Assembly: GCF_029350975.1 (NCBI RefSeq)
Contig: NZ_JARKMR010000002.1
Coordinates: 558,001-622,000, forward strand
Direction of reading: 5' to 3'
DNA: 64,000 bases
DNA from: Maribacter zhoushanensis
GTDB taxonomy: Bacteria; Bacteroidota; Bacteroidia; Flavobacteriales; Flavobacteriaceae
The notes under the pieces were generated by a model. That model had not been told where the DNA came from. It made no database searches and saw nothing but the letters and a program-made list of their open reading frames with translations. Shown piece by piece: positions 34,147 to 42,767 of the stretch; within the stretch, counting starts at the first letter, position 1; the number at the start of each line of letters is the position of its first letter. A program made the translations under genes and the position numbers.

Positions 34147-34185
34147 GTGAATATGGAAATGATGATGTGTAGTTCTATTTTTCAT
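34132..34185 (-). CDS. hisL: his operon leader peptide
   Basis: A 17-codon minus-strand frame, ATG at 34185 and TAG at 34132-34134: MKNRTTHHHFHIHAQAR. Five of 17 residues are His, packed as HHHFHIH at positions 7-13. This is the hallmark of a ribosome-mediated attenuator leader for histidine biosynthesis, and it sits right before a terminator hairpin and hisG, with a competing antiterminator pairing. It is too short for routine gene calling. Histidine starvation would stall the ribosome within the His run and allow transcription into hisG. Confidence 0.85.
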   Translation of the reverse strand: MKNRTTHHHFHIHAQAR

Positions 34186-34199
34186 TATACTGTAAAAGT

Positions 34200-34229
34200 A
34201 AAAGGTATTTTTCATTTCACAAAACAAAA
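34200..34229 (-). promoter_or_regulatory. Possible his operon promoter
   Basis: On the minus strand, TTTTG (34225-34229), 17 bases, then TACCTTTT (34200-34207), a 7/8 match to the -7 box TAnnTTTG. Transcription would begin near 34194 and the leader ATG is at 34185. The spacing is a little short for the Bacteroidetes consensus. Confidence 0.3.
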
Positions 34230-34264
34230 GTTTAAAATGAAACAAAAATAATTAAGTACGTGTT

Positions 34265-35080
34265 TTAGTTATTCCCTAAAATTAGAGGAAGTCCAGACTC
34301 ACCACCACCAACTACAATTACTTTAGAATTAGGCGATTCAGACAATTTCAACGTTGCATCAATACCTTTATCCTGAAGAATTTTATCTGTTAATGAAGCA
34401 CTTAAAATTCTATTCGCATCTGCCTTACCTTGAGCTTCAATAGTTACTTTTTCTGCTTCTTTCTTAGCAGTAACCAAACGGAACTCATATTCTAAAGACT
34501 CTTGCTCTTGCTTCAATTTTCTTTCAATAGCATCTTTAATTGTTGGCGGTAACGTAACATCTCTAACTAAAATTTCATTTAATTGAATATACTCGCGCTC
34601 AACTATTTTTTGAGTCTCATCAAATATTTCTTGTTGAATAGCATCTCTCTTGCTAGAATATAATTGCTCTGGTGTGTAACGACCAACTACCGAACGAGCA
34701 GCGGATCTAATTGTTGGTAATAAAACACGTTGTACATAGTCTTCACCCTTTTCTTGGTGTAATTTACCCAAGTCATTTTTAATAGGTTCAAACCAAGCAG
34801 AAGCCTCTAATTTAATGTCAAGACCATTACTAGAAAGTACGTTCATTTTTTCTAGAACTTCTTGCTGTCTTACTTCATAAACAAAAACTTTGTTCCATGG
34901 TGCCACCAAATGAAACCCTTCTCCTAAAGGTGGTTCATCTGTAACAACACCATTTCCAAACGTTTTATACAATACACCAGCTTCACCTGACCCAATTGTT
35001 ACTGTAGATTTTGAAAATGCAATTACTAATACTATAAAAATAAAGACTGCGGGTAACGCAATTTTTGGCAACTTGTCCAT
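34265..35080 (-). CDS. SPFH/Band 7 prohibitin-like membrane protein
   Basis: A 271-residue prohibitin-family protein with one N-terminal membrane anchor (about 9-25), the Band 7 domain (about 27-200), then a coiled coil (about 185-235, rich in Glu, Lys, Ala) and a Gly-rich end. The sequence ALPAVFIFIVLVIAFSKSTVTIGSGEAGVLYKTF and QVQRVLLPTIRSAARSVVGRYTPEQLYSSKRD-type block is typical. These proteins form large membrane rings that scaffold membrane proteases or lipid microdomains. It ends 10 bases after the VWA gene start-to-stop order, so both are likely co-transcribed. Its promoter and partners are not visible here. Confidence 0.88.
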   Translation of the reverse strand: MDKLPKIALPAVFIFIVLVIAFSKSTVTIGSGEAGVLYKTFGNGVVTDEPPLGEGFHLVAPWNKVFVYEVRQQEVLEKMNVLSSNGLDIKLEASAWFEPIKNDLGKLHQEKGEDYVQRVLLPTIRSAARSVVGRYTPEQLYSSKRDAIQQEIFDETQKIVEREYIQLNEILVRDVTLPPTIKDAIERKLKQEQESLEYEFRLVTAKKEAEKVTIEAQGKADANRILSASLTDKILQDKGIDATLKLSESPNSKVIVVGGGESGLPLILGNN

Positions 35081-35090
35081 GAATGTTCTT

Positions 35091-37118
35091 TTAAATTAAT
35101 CCGTTATATTTTCTGATAAACCACTCTGCTGCAAAGGCAAATACTATAAGCCCCAAAAGCAATTTGTAATCAACCAAAGATACGATATTTTCAGTGCTTT
35201 TCTCTGTAGGCACATATGCATCATTTCCTTTTAAATCTTTTACCAAAGCTTTTATTTGGGATGGATAAAATAATTTACCGCCATTATCTACAGCCAATTT
35301 CTCCATTTTAGCATCATCACTAGATACAAACTGATTTTCCATATCAAATTCTGAAATAACAAAACTTCCTGAACTTGATTTAGATTCATTTTCTACCGAA
35401 ACCACAAACTCATAAGAACCGGCAATTAAGTTAGAAAGGTCAGCCTCAAAATACCCGTTTTTTAAAACCATTGGGTTTGTTTGTACCTTTTTAGTATTTG
35501 AATTGGTTACTTTAATAGTAACTCTGGCATTTGGATCGAATAAAAATGCTTCATCAAAATAAGTTGCAGTGATTACGGTGTTACTACTACCTTCATACAC
35601 CTTCTCATAATCCACATTTAACCTTGCTTTGTTTTTTGAGCTGGTCAGATAACGAATTAAATTCCCGATAAATTCATCGAAATTGACAAAATTGTTTGTA
35701 TTTCTGTAGGTCTGCATTCTCCATTTCCATAGATTCACCCCTAGTAAAAAAGCTTGTTTTCCAGCATTTTGCTCCATAACAGCCAGTAATGGTTGTTGAA
35801 CATCTAATCCCTTTATTTGAGTACCTAACAAGGCTTCATAGGGTGCTGTAATTAAAATAGGTCCCGCATCACTAATCAATGGAGGAAAATCTGTAAGATC
35901 AAACTTAGAGATGTCATATTTTGTAAACCCATTATTAAGTAATCCGAAAACTTCTTGCTCAGGATATCCATTTTCTATCTCAAGTCCAACATTATTCATA
36001 TTTAAAAAAGAATAATCTGTTTTTGAACCTGCTATAATAAATGTATTGACATTCATACTTTTGGCAAAATCAAAAGCATTTTTAAATTTTGTCGTTGGTT
36101 GATAAAATATAAATAAATCAATTTCTTCTAAGATACTATTCTTGGCATTTGATTTTAGAATAGATACTTCTCTCTGTTCATTGCTTTCAATAGCCTTTTT
36201 TAGTGCTCCCAAATCTGGATGGATAATATCTGATACTAAAGCAATTTTAGTTTTTTCATCGATTACCTCAATACTAGTGCTTCTTCGGTTATTCTCTATA
36301 TTTAGCTCTTCTGGTAATTGAGTTACTTCTACAGATAATTTTTTTACACCTACAGAATTGGCATCGATTTCTATGGCAATATTCTTGAAATTGGACTCCC
36401 CATCAAATTTTAAATTTTCTTTGTGTACAACCTTATCGTTCATTTTCACCGATACCGTTGCAGAAACAGATGTTTGTCCTTGATAAGAAACATAGGTTTC
36501 TAATGGGAATTTATTTTTTAGAAAAGCATACTTATTCGTTAGAATTGGTCCAACCGAAATATCCTTATACTTGGTAGTATCTCCTAAGACTACGGTGTAA
36601 ATAGTATTATCAGGATTTGTTTTTGCATAACTATAATCCGCACCAATAGTCTGGTTACCATCTGAAAACAAAATAGTTACTGTTTGTTCGCGAGCATAAA
36701 TATCTTTTAAAGCAGAAAGTGATTTGTAAATATTAGTATTCTTTTCAGTAAAAGATAAGCTATCAAGAGCATCTAATTTTGATCCAAATGTATAGGATGC
36801 TATTTTAAATCTGTCGGTAACCTCTTTAGAATTCTCTAATTCAGAAATTAAAAGCTGTAAATCATCTTCACTTTTTAATATTGAGGTAGAGTTGTCGGCA
36901 AGAATAACCAAATTAGGTTTTTCTAATGTATATGTCTTCTGTGAAAACTTAGGATTAATTAGCAGTACCAACAATCCAAAAACACCAATAAAACGCAAAA
37001 AGGCTAAAAGCCAATGAATCTTGCTTTTAGCCTTCTGCTTATATATGTACTGAAAAACAACGATACCCAGCGCTACTATCGCAGCAAGAATAATATACAA
37101 TACCGTTATGCTCTCCAT
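35091..37118 (-). CDS. Large membrane protein with VWA-like domain
   Basis: A 675-residue protein with two N-terminal membrane helices (about 5-25 and 38-58), a VWA-like domain (about 65-190, with VILADNSTSIL in the position of the metal site and ILFSDGNQTIG), a middle beta-rich region, and one C-terminal membrane helix (about 650-668) followed by RKYNGLI. The metal-site DxSxS is seen as DNSTS. The large loop is expected to face the periplasm. Similar proteins in Bacteroidetes have no fixed role. It precedes the SPFH gene by 10 bases and follows fabG by 67. Confidence 0.8.
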   Translation of the reverse strand: MESITVLYIILAAIVALGIVVFQYIYKQKAKSKIHWLLAFLRFIGVFGLLVLLINPKFSQKTYTLEKPNLVILADNSTSILKSEDDLQLLISELENSKEVTDRFKIASYTFGSKLDALDSLSFTEKNTNIYKSLSALKDIYAREQTVTILFSDGNQTIGADYSYAKTNPDNTIYTVVLGDTTKYKDISVGPILTNKYAFLKNKFPLETYVSYQGQTSVSATVSVKMNDKVVHKENLKFDGESNFKNIAIEIDANSVGVKKLSVEVTQLPEELNIENNRRSTSIEVIDEKTKIALVSDIIHPDLGALKKAIESNEQREVSILKSNAKNSILEEIDLFIFYQPTTKFKNAFDFAKSMNVNTFIIAGSKTDYSFLNMNNVGLEIENGYPEQEVFGLLNNGFTKYDISKFDLTDFPPLISDAGPILITAPYEALLGTQIKGLDVQQPLLAVMEQNAGKQAFLLGVNLWKWRMQTYRNTNNFVNFDEFIGNLIRYLTSSKNKARLNVDYEKVYEGSSNTVITATYFDEAFLFDPNARVTIKVTNSNTKKVQTNPMVLKNGYFEADLSNLIAGSYEFVVSVENESKSSSGSFVISEFDMENQFVSSDDAKMEKLAVDNGGKLFYPSQIKALVKDLKGNDAYVPTEKSTENIVSLVDYKLLLGLIVFAFAAEWFIRKYNGLI

Positions 37119-37185
37119 GTATGTTATAAAGTTGATCTTAAAAAAGGAACAGCGTATTACTGCCCCAAAGTAAATTTATTTTGAC

Positions 37186-37935
37186 CTAGGTAAGCATACC
37201 ACCATCAACATTCAATACTTGACCCGTAACATAGCTAGATAAATCTGATGCAAAATAAAGACAAGCATTAGCTATATCTTCAGTGCTACCGCCTCTTTTT
37301 AATGGAATACCATCTCTCCAACCCTGTACAGTTTTCTCGTCAAGCTTATCGGTCATTTCAGTTTCAATGAATCCTGGCGCAATGGCATTACATCTAATAT
37401 TTCTAGAACCTAATTCTAAAGCTACAGATTTTGTAAAGCCGATCATACCTGCTTTTGAAGCTGCATAATTTGTTTGTCCTGCGTTACCTTTTACCCCAAC
37501 AACACTACTCATATTAATAATTGAGCCTTTACGTTGCTTTAATAAAGTTCTTTGAACCGCCTTAGTCATATTAAAAACAGACTTCAAGTTAATATCGATA
37601 ACCGCATCGAAATCAGCTTCTGACATACGCATAAGCAGATTATCTTTAGTAATGCCGGCGTTATTGATTAATACGTCTATTCTTCCGTCAAAATCTTCCA
37701 AAACTTTAGCTACCAATTCTTCTGCCTCTTGAAAACTAGCAGCGTTACTTTTGTAAGCCTTTGCTTTTACACCTTTTGCAGTTAGTTCTTTCTCCAATTC
37801 TAATGCTGGAGCTTCACTTGAGCTATATGTAAATGCAACATTGGCACCGTGATCGGCAAAAACTTGGGCAATACCCATACCAATTCCTCTACTTGCACCT
37901 GTAATTATGACGTTTTTATCTTCTAATAATTTCAT
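37186..37935 (-). CDS. fabG: 3-oxoacyl-[acyl-carrier-protein] reductase
   Basis: A 249-residue short-chain dehydrogenase. The NADPH-binding motif is TGASRGIGMGIA (12-23), the structural NNAGI, and the catalytic Ser-Tyr-Lys triad is in NMSSVVGVKGNAGQTNYAASKAG. The C-terminal NVDGGMLT end is the FabG type. It reduces 3-oxoacyl-ACP in fatty acid elongation. A -7 box TATATTTG lies 29 bases upstream and a terminator separates it from sucD, so it begins its own transcript, with the VWA and SPFH genes downstream. Confidence 0.94.
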   Translation of the reverse strand: MKLLEDKNVIITGASRGIGMGIAQVFADHGANVAFTYSSSEAPALELEKELTAKGVKAKAYKSNAASFQEAEELVAKVLEDFDGRIDVLINNAGITKDNLLMRMSEADFDAVIDINLKSVFNMTKAVQRTLLKQRKGSIINMSSVVGVKGNAGQTNYAASKAGMIGFTKSVALELGSRNIRCNAIAPGFIETEMTDKLDEKTVQGWRDGIPLKRGGSTEDIANACLYFASDLSSYVTGQVLNVDGGMLT

Positions 37936-37963
37936 AAGTCCGTTATTTAAAACCGAAGTTTAT

Positions 37964-37971
37964 CAAATATA
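37964..37971 (-). promoter_or_regulatory. Putative -7 promoter box of fabG
   Basis: Minus strand TATATTTG, an exact TAnnTTTG match, 29 bases before the fabG ATG; a TTTAG word lies 20 bases further upstream at the expected -33 position. Confidence 0.45.
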
Positions 37972-37998
37972 CCTTTTGTTTAATTTATAGGCTAAAAA

Positions 37999-38021
37999 AA
38001 ATCCCGCTATAAACGGGATTT
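37999..38021 (-). terminator. Rho-independent terminator after sucD
   Basis: Stem AAATCCCG (37999-38006) / CGGGATTT (38014-38021) with a 7-base loop, followed on the minus strand by an eight-T run. It ends the sucD transcript before fabG. Confidence 0.85.
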
Positions 38022-38041
38022 TATATGAAAAATATGAGTTC

Positions 38042-38914
38042 TTAACCCATTACTTCTTTTACTTTCAAACCAATTTCAGCAGGAGAATCTACTACGTGAA
38101 TACCACAATCTCTCATGATTTGTTTCTTAGCTTGCGCAGTATCATCGCTACCACCAACAATAGCACCTGCGTGACCCATTGTTCTACCTGCAGGAGCAGT
38201 TTCACCGGCAATAAAACCAACAACTGGTTTTTTACTTCCACTAGCTTTGTACCACTGAGCAGCATCTGCCTCTAATTGTCCACCTATTTCACCGATCATA
38301 ACCACACATTTAGTTTCTGGGTCATTGATCAAAAGTTCAACAGCTTCTTTTGTAGTCGTTCCAATAATTGGATCACCACCGATACCAATTGCAGTTGTAA
38401 TACCTAAACCTTGACGTACTACTTGATCAGCAGCCTCATAAGTTAATGTACCAGATTTAGATACAATACCTACGTTACCTTCTTTGAAAACGAAACCTGG
38501 CATAATACCAACTTTTGCCTCACCAGGAGTAATAACACCAGGACAGTTAGGACCTATTAAACGACAATCTCTATTTTTAATATAGTTGGCAACCTTCACC
38601 ATATCAGCAACAGGAATACCTTCTGTAATTGTAATAATAACTTTTATACCAGCTTCTGCAGCTTCCATTATTGCATCTGCAGCAAATGCTGGCGGAACAA
38701 AAATGATAGTAGTATCTGCACCAACTTTCTCAACAGATTCGGCAACCGTATTAAATACTGGTTTACCTAAATGCTCTTGTCCTCCTTTACCTGGAGTAAC
38801 ACCACCTACGATATTAGTACCGTACTCAATCATCTGTCCAGCATGGAAAGTACCTTCACTACCAGTGAAACCTTGTACGATTATTTTTGAATCCTTATTA
38901 ACTAATACGCTCAT
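38042..38914 (-). CDS. sucD: Succinyl-CoA synthetase, alpha subunit
   Basis: A 290-residue alpha subunit. The CoA-binding Rossmann start reads [19 protein letters not shown], and the phosphorylated active-site His is in [10 protein letters not shown] near residue 250. It pairs with SucC, not present in the window, so the two subunits are encoded apart as in other Flavobacteriaceae. A perfect -7 box lies 31 bases before the ATG. The TCA-cycle function is firm. Confidence 0.95.
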   Translation of the reverse strand: MSVLVNKDSKIIVQGFTGSEGTFHAGQMIEYGTNIVGGVTPGKGGQEHLGKPVFNTVAESVEKVGADTTIIFVPPAFAADAIMEAAEAGIKVIITITEGIPVADMVKVANYIKNRDCRLIGPNCPGVITPGEAKVGIMPGFVFKEGNVGIVSKSGTLTYEAADQVVRQGLGITTAIGIGGDPIIGTTTKEAVELLINDPETKCVVMIGEIGGQLEADAAQWYKASGSKKPVVGFIAGETAPAGRTMGHAGAIVGGSDDTAQAKKQIMRDCGIHVVDSPAEIGLKVKEVMG

Positions 38915-38944
38915 ACTACTGTAATTTTATTTTTTTTGTTAGAA

Positions 38945-38952
38945 CAAAAATA
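38945..38952 (-). promoter_or_regulatory. Putative -7 promoter box of sucD
   Basis: Minus strand TATTTTTG, an exact TAnnTTTG match, 31 bases before the sucD ATG. The -33 element is partial. Confidence 0.4.
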
Positions 38953-38986
38953 TAAGTTGTTAATGAATTTTAAAGCATTAACGCAC

Positions 38987-39922
38987 TTATTTATTATCCA
39001 TTTTTTTAATTATTTGTGGAATTTGTTTCAAATAAGCCAATTGTTTCAATTTTTCTCGAGATTCTTCTATAGGTGTACCAAAATAACTCTTGCCACCTTT
39101 CACAGATTTCGTAACTCCAGTTTGCCCCATTATAACCGCTTTAGCACCAATAGTAATTCCACTATTTGTACCAACTTGCCCCCAAATGGTAACTTCATCT
39201 TCAATAATGACACAACCAGCTATACCCGTTTGTGAAGCTATCAAACATTTTTCTCCTATAACGGTATCATGACCAACATGAACTTGATTGTCCAATTTGG
39301 TACCAAAACCTATGGTAGTATCACCGGTAACCCCTCTATCAATAGTACAAAGTGCACCAATATCTACATTATCCTGTAATACAACCCTTCCTCCGGAAAT
39401 TAATTTATCAAATCCTTCTGGTCGTTTTTTATAATAAAAGGCATCTGCACCTAATACACTACCAGCGTGTATGGTTACACTATTACCTATTACACAATTA
39501 TCATAGATAGTAACATTAGAATGAATTAGGCAATTATCACCTATTTCTACATTATTACCAATGAATGAGTTTGGTTGAATTAGAGTATCTTTTCCAATTT
39601 TTGCAGTTGCAGCAATGTTCTGACTACTAGGCACAAAAGGCTGAAAGAAAGAGGTTAACTTATTAAAATCTCTAAACGGATCATCTGAGATCAATAACGC
39701 TTTACCCTTAGGGCATTCAACATTCTTATTGATTAAGATTACCGTAGCATTAGACTCTAACGCCTTATCATAATACTTGGGGTGATCCACAAACACGATG
39801 TCTCCAGATTCTACAACATGAATCTCGTTCATTCCCAGCACGGGGAAATCATCATGCCCAACATATTCACTAGATATAATATCTGCGATTTGTTTTAGCG
39901 AAAAAGTAGTCGGAAATTTCAA
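38987..39922 (-). CDS. LpxD-like acyltransferase, second paralogue
   Basis: A 311-residue left-handed beta-helix acyltransferase of the LpxD type: N-terminal uridine-binding-like domain (1-100), then hexapeptide repeats (about 105-285) with IDRGVTGDTTIG and a catalytic-like His in LDNQVHVGHDTVIG. It is shorter than and diverged from the other LpxD at 42764-43780, and ends without the full C-terminal helix. It is encoded between efp and sucD. It could acylate an alternative lipid A precursor, or act on another nucleotide sugar. Confidence 0.85.
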   Translation of the reverse strand: MKFPTTFSLKQIADIISSEYVGHDDFPVLGMNEIHVVESGDIVFVDHPKYYDKALESNATVILINKNVECPKGKALLISDDPFRDFNKLTSFFQPFVPSSQNIAATAKIGKDTLIQPNSFIGNNVEIGDNCLIHSNVTIYDNCVIGNSVTIHAGSVLGADAFYYKKRPEGFDKLISGGRVVLQDNVDIGALCTIDRGVTGDTTIGFGTKLDNQVHVGHDTVIGEKCLIASQTGIAGCVIIEDEVTIWGQVGTNSGITIGAKAVIMGQTGVTKSVKGGKSYFGTPIEESREKLKQLAYLKQIPQIIKKMDNK

Positions 39923-39961
39923 TTGACAGGCTTTAGTCTAATTAATGATGAATAAAGAAAA

Positions 39962-40528
39962 TTACTCTTTAACACGTTCCATATAAGAACCGTTAGAAGT
40001 ATCAATTTTAACCTTATCACCTTCGTTTATAAATAACGGTACATTTACCTCTGCACCAGTTTCTACCGTTGCCGGTTTTGTGGCATTCGTTGCCGTATTT
40101 CCTTTAACCCCTGGCTCAGTGTATGTAATTTCTAAAATTACACTAGCAGGCATATCAACAGAAAGTGGCATATTATCCTCTGTGTTGAACATAATCTTAA
40201 CCACTTCACCTTCTTTTAAAAGTCCCGGTGCATCCAATGAACTTTCTTCAAGGGTAATTTGATTATAATCATCTGTATTCATGAAATGATACGTCTCCCC
40301 TTCTGGATACAGGTATTGATAAGAACGTGTTTCTACACGAACATCTTCTATTTTATGACCAGCAGAAAAGGTATTATCCAATACTTTCCCTGAGGTTACA
40401 CTTTTTAATTTTGTACGAACAAAAGCAGGACCTTTACCCGGTTTTACGTGTAAAAATTCAATTATTTTATAGATATCATTGTTATATCTTATGCAAAGTC
40501 CTTTTCGTATATCTGATGTAGATGCCAT
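39962..40528 (-). CDS. efp: Translation elongation factor P
   Basis: A 188-residue three-domain EF-P, which relieves ribosome stalling at polyproline. The modified-loop tip is KPGKGPAFVRTKLK (Lys in PGKG near residue 32). The C-terminal motif NTATNATKPATVETGAEVNVPLFINEGDKVKIDTSNGSYMERVKE is intact. It is downstream of lpxA by 45 bases; this lpxA-efp link is common in Flavobacteriaceae. Confidence 0.96.
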   Translation of the reverse strand: MASTSDIRKGLCIRYNNDIYKIIEFLHVKPGKGPAFVRTKLKSVTSGKVLDNTFSAGHKIEDVRVETRSYQYLYPEGETYHFMNTDDYNQITLEESSLDAPGLLKEGEVVKIMFNTEDNMPLSVDMPASVILEITYTEPGVKGNTATNATKPATVETGAEVNVPLFINEGDKVKIDTSNGSYMERVKE

Positions 40529-40573
40529 TCGTAATGAGTATTAATATTGTTAACTTAAGTTTAAAGTAATAGT

Positions 40574-41359
40574 TTAATTATTGCTGAAATATCCTTTCAT
40601 GATACCACGCTGAGAATCACGAATAAATTGTAATATTTCATCACGCTCAGGAGTTGCTTCCATCTCAGCTTCAATAATTTGTACAGCTTGTGTGTTATTG
40701 TAGTTCTTTTGATAAAGAATTCTATAAATGTTCTGTATTTCTCTAATTTTATCAGAGATAAATCCTCTACGTCTTAATCCTACAGAATTGATACCTACAT
40801 AAGATAACGGCTCTCTAGCAGCTTTTACGTAAGGTGGCACATCTTTTCTTACCAAAGATCCACCCGTTACAAAAGCATGTTGACCTACGGACACAAACTG
40901 GTGCACTGCAACCAAACCTGCAAGAATTACATTATCACCTATGGTAACATGACCCGCTAATGTTGAATTATTTGAAAAAATACAATTATCACCTACAAGG
41001 CAATCGTGCGCAACGTGGCAATACGCCATAATAAGGCAGTTTTTACCAATTACCGTTTTCATACGATCAGATGTACCTTTATGTATTGTAGCACATTCTC
41101 TAATAGTTGTATTATCACCAATTACAACGGTAGTCTCCTCCCCGTCATATTTTAAATCTTGTGGAGATGCAGATATTACTGCACCGGGAAAAATATTACA
41201 ATTTTTACCGATGCGAGCGCCTTCCATTATCGTCACATTAGACCCGATCCAAGTACCATCGCCAATAATAACATTATTATGGATAGTAGTAAAAGGTTCA
41301 ACTACTACATTTTTAGCAATTTTAGCTCCTGGATGTATATAGGCTAAAGGTTGATTCAT
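40574..41359 (-). CDS. lpxA: Acyl-[acyl-carrier-protein]--UDP-N-acetylglucosamine O-acyltransferase
   Basis: A 261-residue LpxA, the first step of lipid A synthesis. It is a left-handed beta-helix of hexapeptides (1-185), with catalytic His in YCHVAHDCLVG and substrate residues in LAGLVAVHQFVSVGQHAFVTGGS, and a C-terminal helical domain. It follows lpxC-fabZ with a one-base gap, so the pathway order is preserved in one operon. Confidence 0.96.
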   Translation of the reverse strand: MNQPLAYIHPGAKIAKNVVVEPFTTIHNNVIIGDGTWIGSNVTIMEGARIGKNCNIFPGAVISASPQDLKYDGEETTVVIGDNTTIRECATIHKGTSDRMKTVIGKNCLIMAYCHVAHDCLVGDNCIFSNNSTLAGHVTIGDNVILAGLVAVHQFVSVGQHAFVTGGSLVRKDVPPYVKAAREPLSYVGINSVGLRRRGFISDKIREIQNIYRILYQKNYNNTQAVQIIEAEMEATPERDEILQFIRDSQRGIMKGYFSNN

Positions 41360-41360
41360 T

Positions 41361-42767
41361 CTAAGTTCTTTTTACAATTTGAGCCATCATTTCAGCTTCA
41401 CTTACCAATTTGTCATTGGCATAAGCATACGCTTGCATATGGCATATTCCCCTTCTAATGGGGGTAATTAAACTACAGTGGAAAATTAATGTATCTCCAG
41501 GTAGTACTTGTCTTTTAAATTTAACCTTATCAATTTTCATGAAAAGCGTTAAATAATTTTCAGGATCGGGAACGGTACTTAAAACTAAAATACCGCCTGT
41601 TTGTGCCATTGCCTCTACTTGCAATACCCCGGGCATAACCGGAGCTCCAGGAAAATGACCCACGAAGAAAGGTTCGTTCATAGTAACGTTCTTCATACCC
41701 ACAACATGAGAATCTGAAAGTTCTAAAATTCGATCAATCAATAAAAATGGAGGTCTGTGTGGCAGCATATCCATAATTTTATGGATATCCATTAATGGAG
41801 GTAAACTAAGGTCGTATTTAGGTACATTATTACGCTTCTCTAACTTAATGATTTGCGCTATTTTCTTAGCAAACTGGGTATTTACAAAATGACCTGGTTT
41901 ATTAGCAATAACCTTACCTCTAATACTTGTACCTGCCAAAGCTAAATCGCCAATAACATCTAACAGTTTATGACGTGCAGCTTCATTTGGCTGATGTAAA
42001 GTTAAATTATCTAATATACCATTTGCTTTTACAGAAAGCTTCTTCTTATTGAAGGCTTTCTCTAATTTTTTCATGGTCTCTTCAGAAATTTCCTTATCAA
42101 CATAAACAATGGCATTATTTAAATCACCACCTTTAATAAGTCCGTTTTCCAACAAAGCTTCCAATTCATGTAAAAAGCTAAATGTACGTGCATCTGCAAT
42201 TTCCGCCTTAAAATCAGAAATTTTTTCAAGTGTAGCGTTTTGAGTACCTAAAACCTTGGTGCCAAAATCTACCATAGTTGTAACTTGGTAAGTATCTGAA
42301 GGAATTATGGTTATTTCGCTACCCGTTTTCTCATCTCTATATGAGATAACCTCTTTAACTACATATTCTTCACGAAATGCATCTTGCTCTACAATACCGG
42401 CTTTTTCTAAAGCTTCAACAAAAAATTTAGAAGAACCATCCATAATCGGTGGTTCTGCGGCATTTAATTCAATTAAAACATTATCTATCTCTAAACCCAC
42501 CAAAGCAGCCAAAACATGCTCTGAAGTCTGAATTTTTACGCCGTTTTTCTCAAGGTTTGTTCCTCTTTGGGTATTGTTCACCAATGTGGCATCTGCAGGT
42601 ATAACAGGAGCGCCTTCAAGGTCAACCCTTTTAAAGGCATAACCATGGTTTTTATCCGCAGGGACAAACTTTATAGTTACGTCACTTCCGGTATGCAAAC
42701 CCACTCCCGTAAGGCTTACTTCTTTACCTATTGTTCTTTGTTTAATAGTTGTTGTGCTCATCGTCAA
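41361..42767 (-). CDS. lpxC-fabZ: Bifunctional LpxC deacetylase / FabZ dehydratase
   Basis: A 468-residue fusion typical of Bacteroidetes. The LpxC domain (1-310) has the zinc-binding TSEHVLAALVGLEIDN, the region FSFLHELEALLENGLIKGGDLNNAIVY, and HKLLDVIGDLAL. The FabZ domain (about 320-468) has the catalytic His in LPHRPPFLLIDRI and GHFPGAPVMPGVLQVEAMAQ. LpxC removes the acetyl group from UDP-3-O-acyl-GlcNAc, the committed lipid A step; FabZ dehydrates 3-hydroxyacyl-ACP, competing for the same acyl pool. It overlaps lpxD by 4 bases. Confidence 0.96.
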   Translation of the reverse strand: MTMSTTTIKQRTIGKEVSLTGVGLHTGSDVTIKFVPADKNHGYAFKRVDLEGAPVIPADATLVNNTQRGTNLEKNGVKIQTSEHVLAALVGLEIDNVLIELNAAEPPIMDGSSKFFVEALEKAGIVEQDAFREEYVVKEVISYRDEKTGSEITIIPSDTYQVTTMVDFGTKVLGTQNATLEKISDFKAEIADARTFSFLHELEALLENGLIKGGDLNNAIVYVDKEISEETMKKLEKAFNKKKLSVKANGILDNLTLHQPNEAARHKLLDVIGDLALAGTSIRGKVIANKPGHFVNTQFAKKIAQIIKLEKRNNVPKYDLSLPPLMDIHKIMDMLPHRPPFLLIDRILELSDSHVVGMKNVTMNEPFFVGHFPGAPVMPGVLQVEAMAQTGGILVLSTVPDPENYLTLFMKIDKVKFKRQVLPGDTLIFHCSLITPIRRGICHMQAYAYANDKLVSEAEMMAQIVKRT

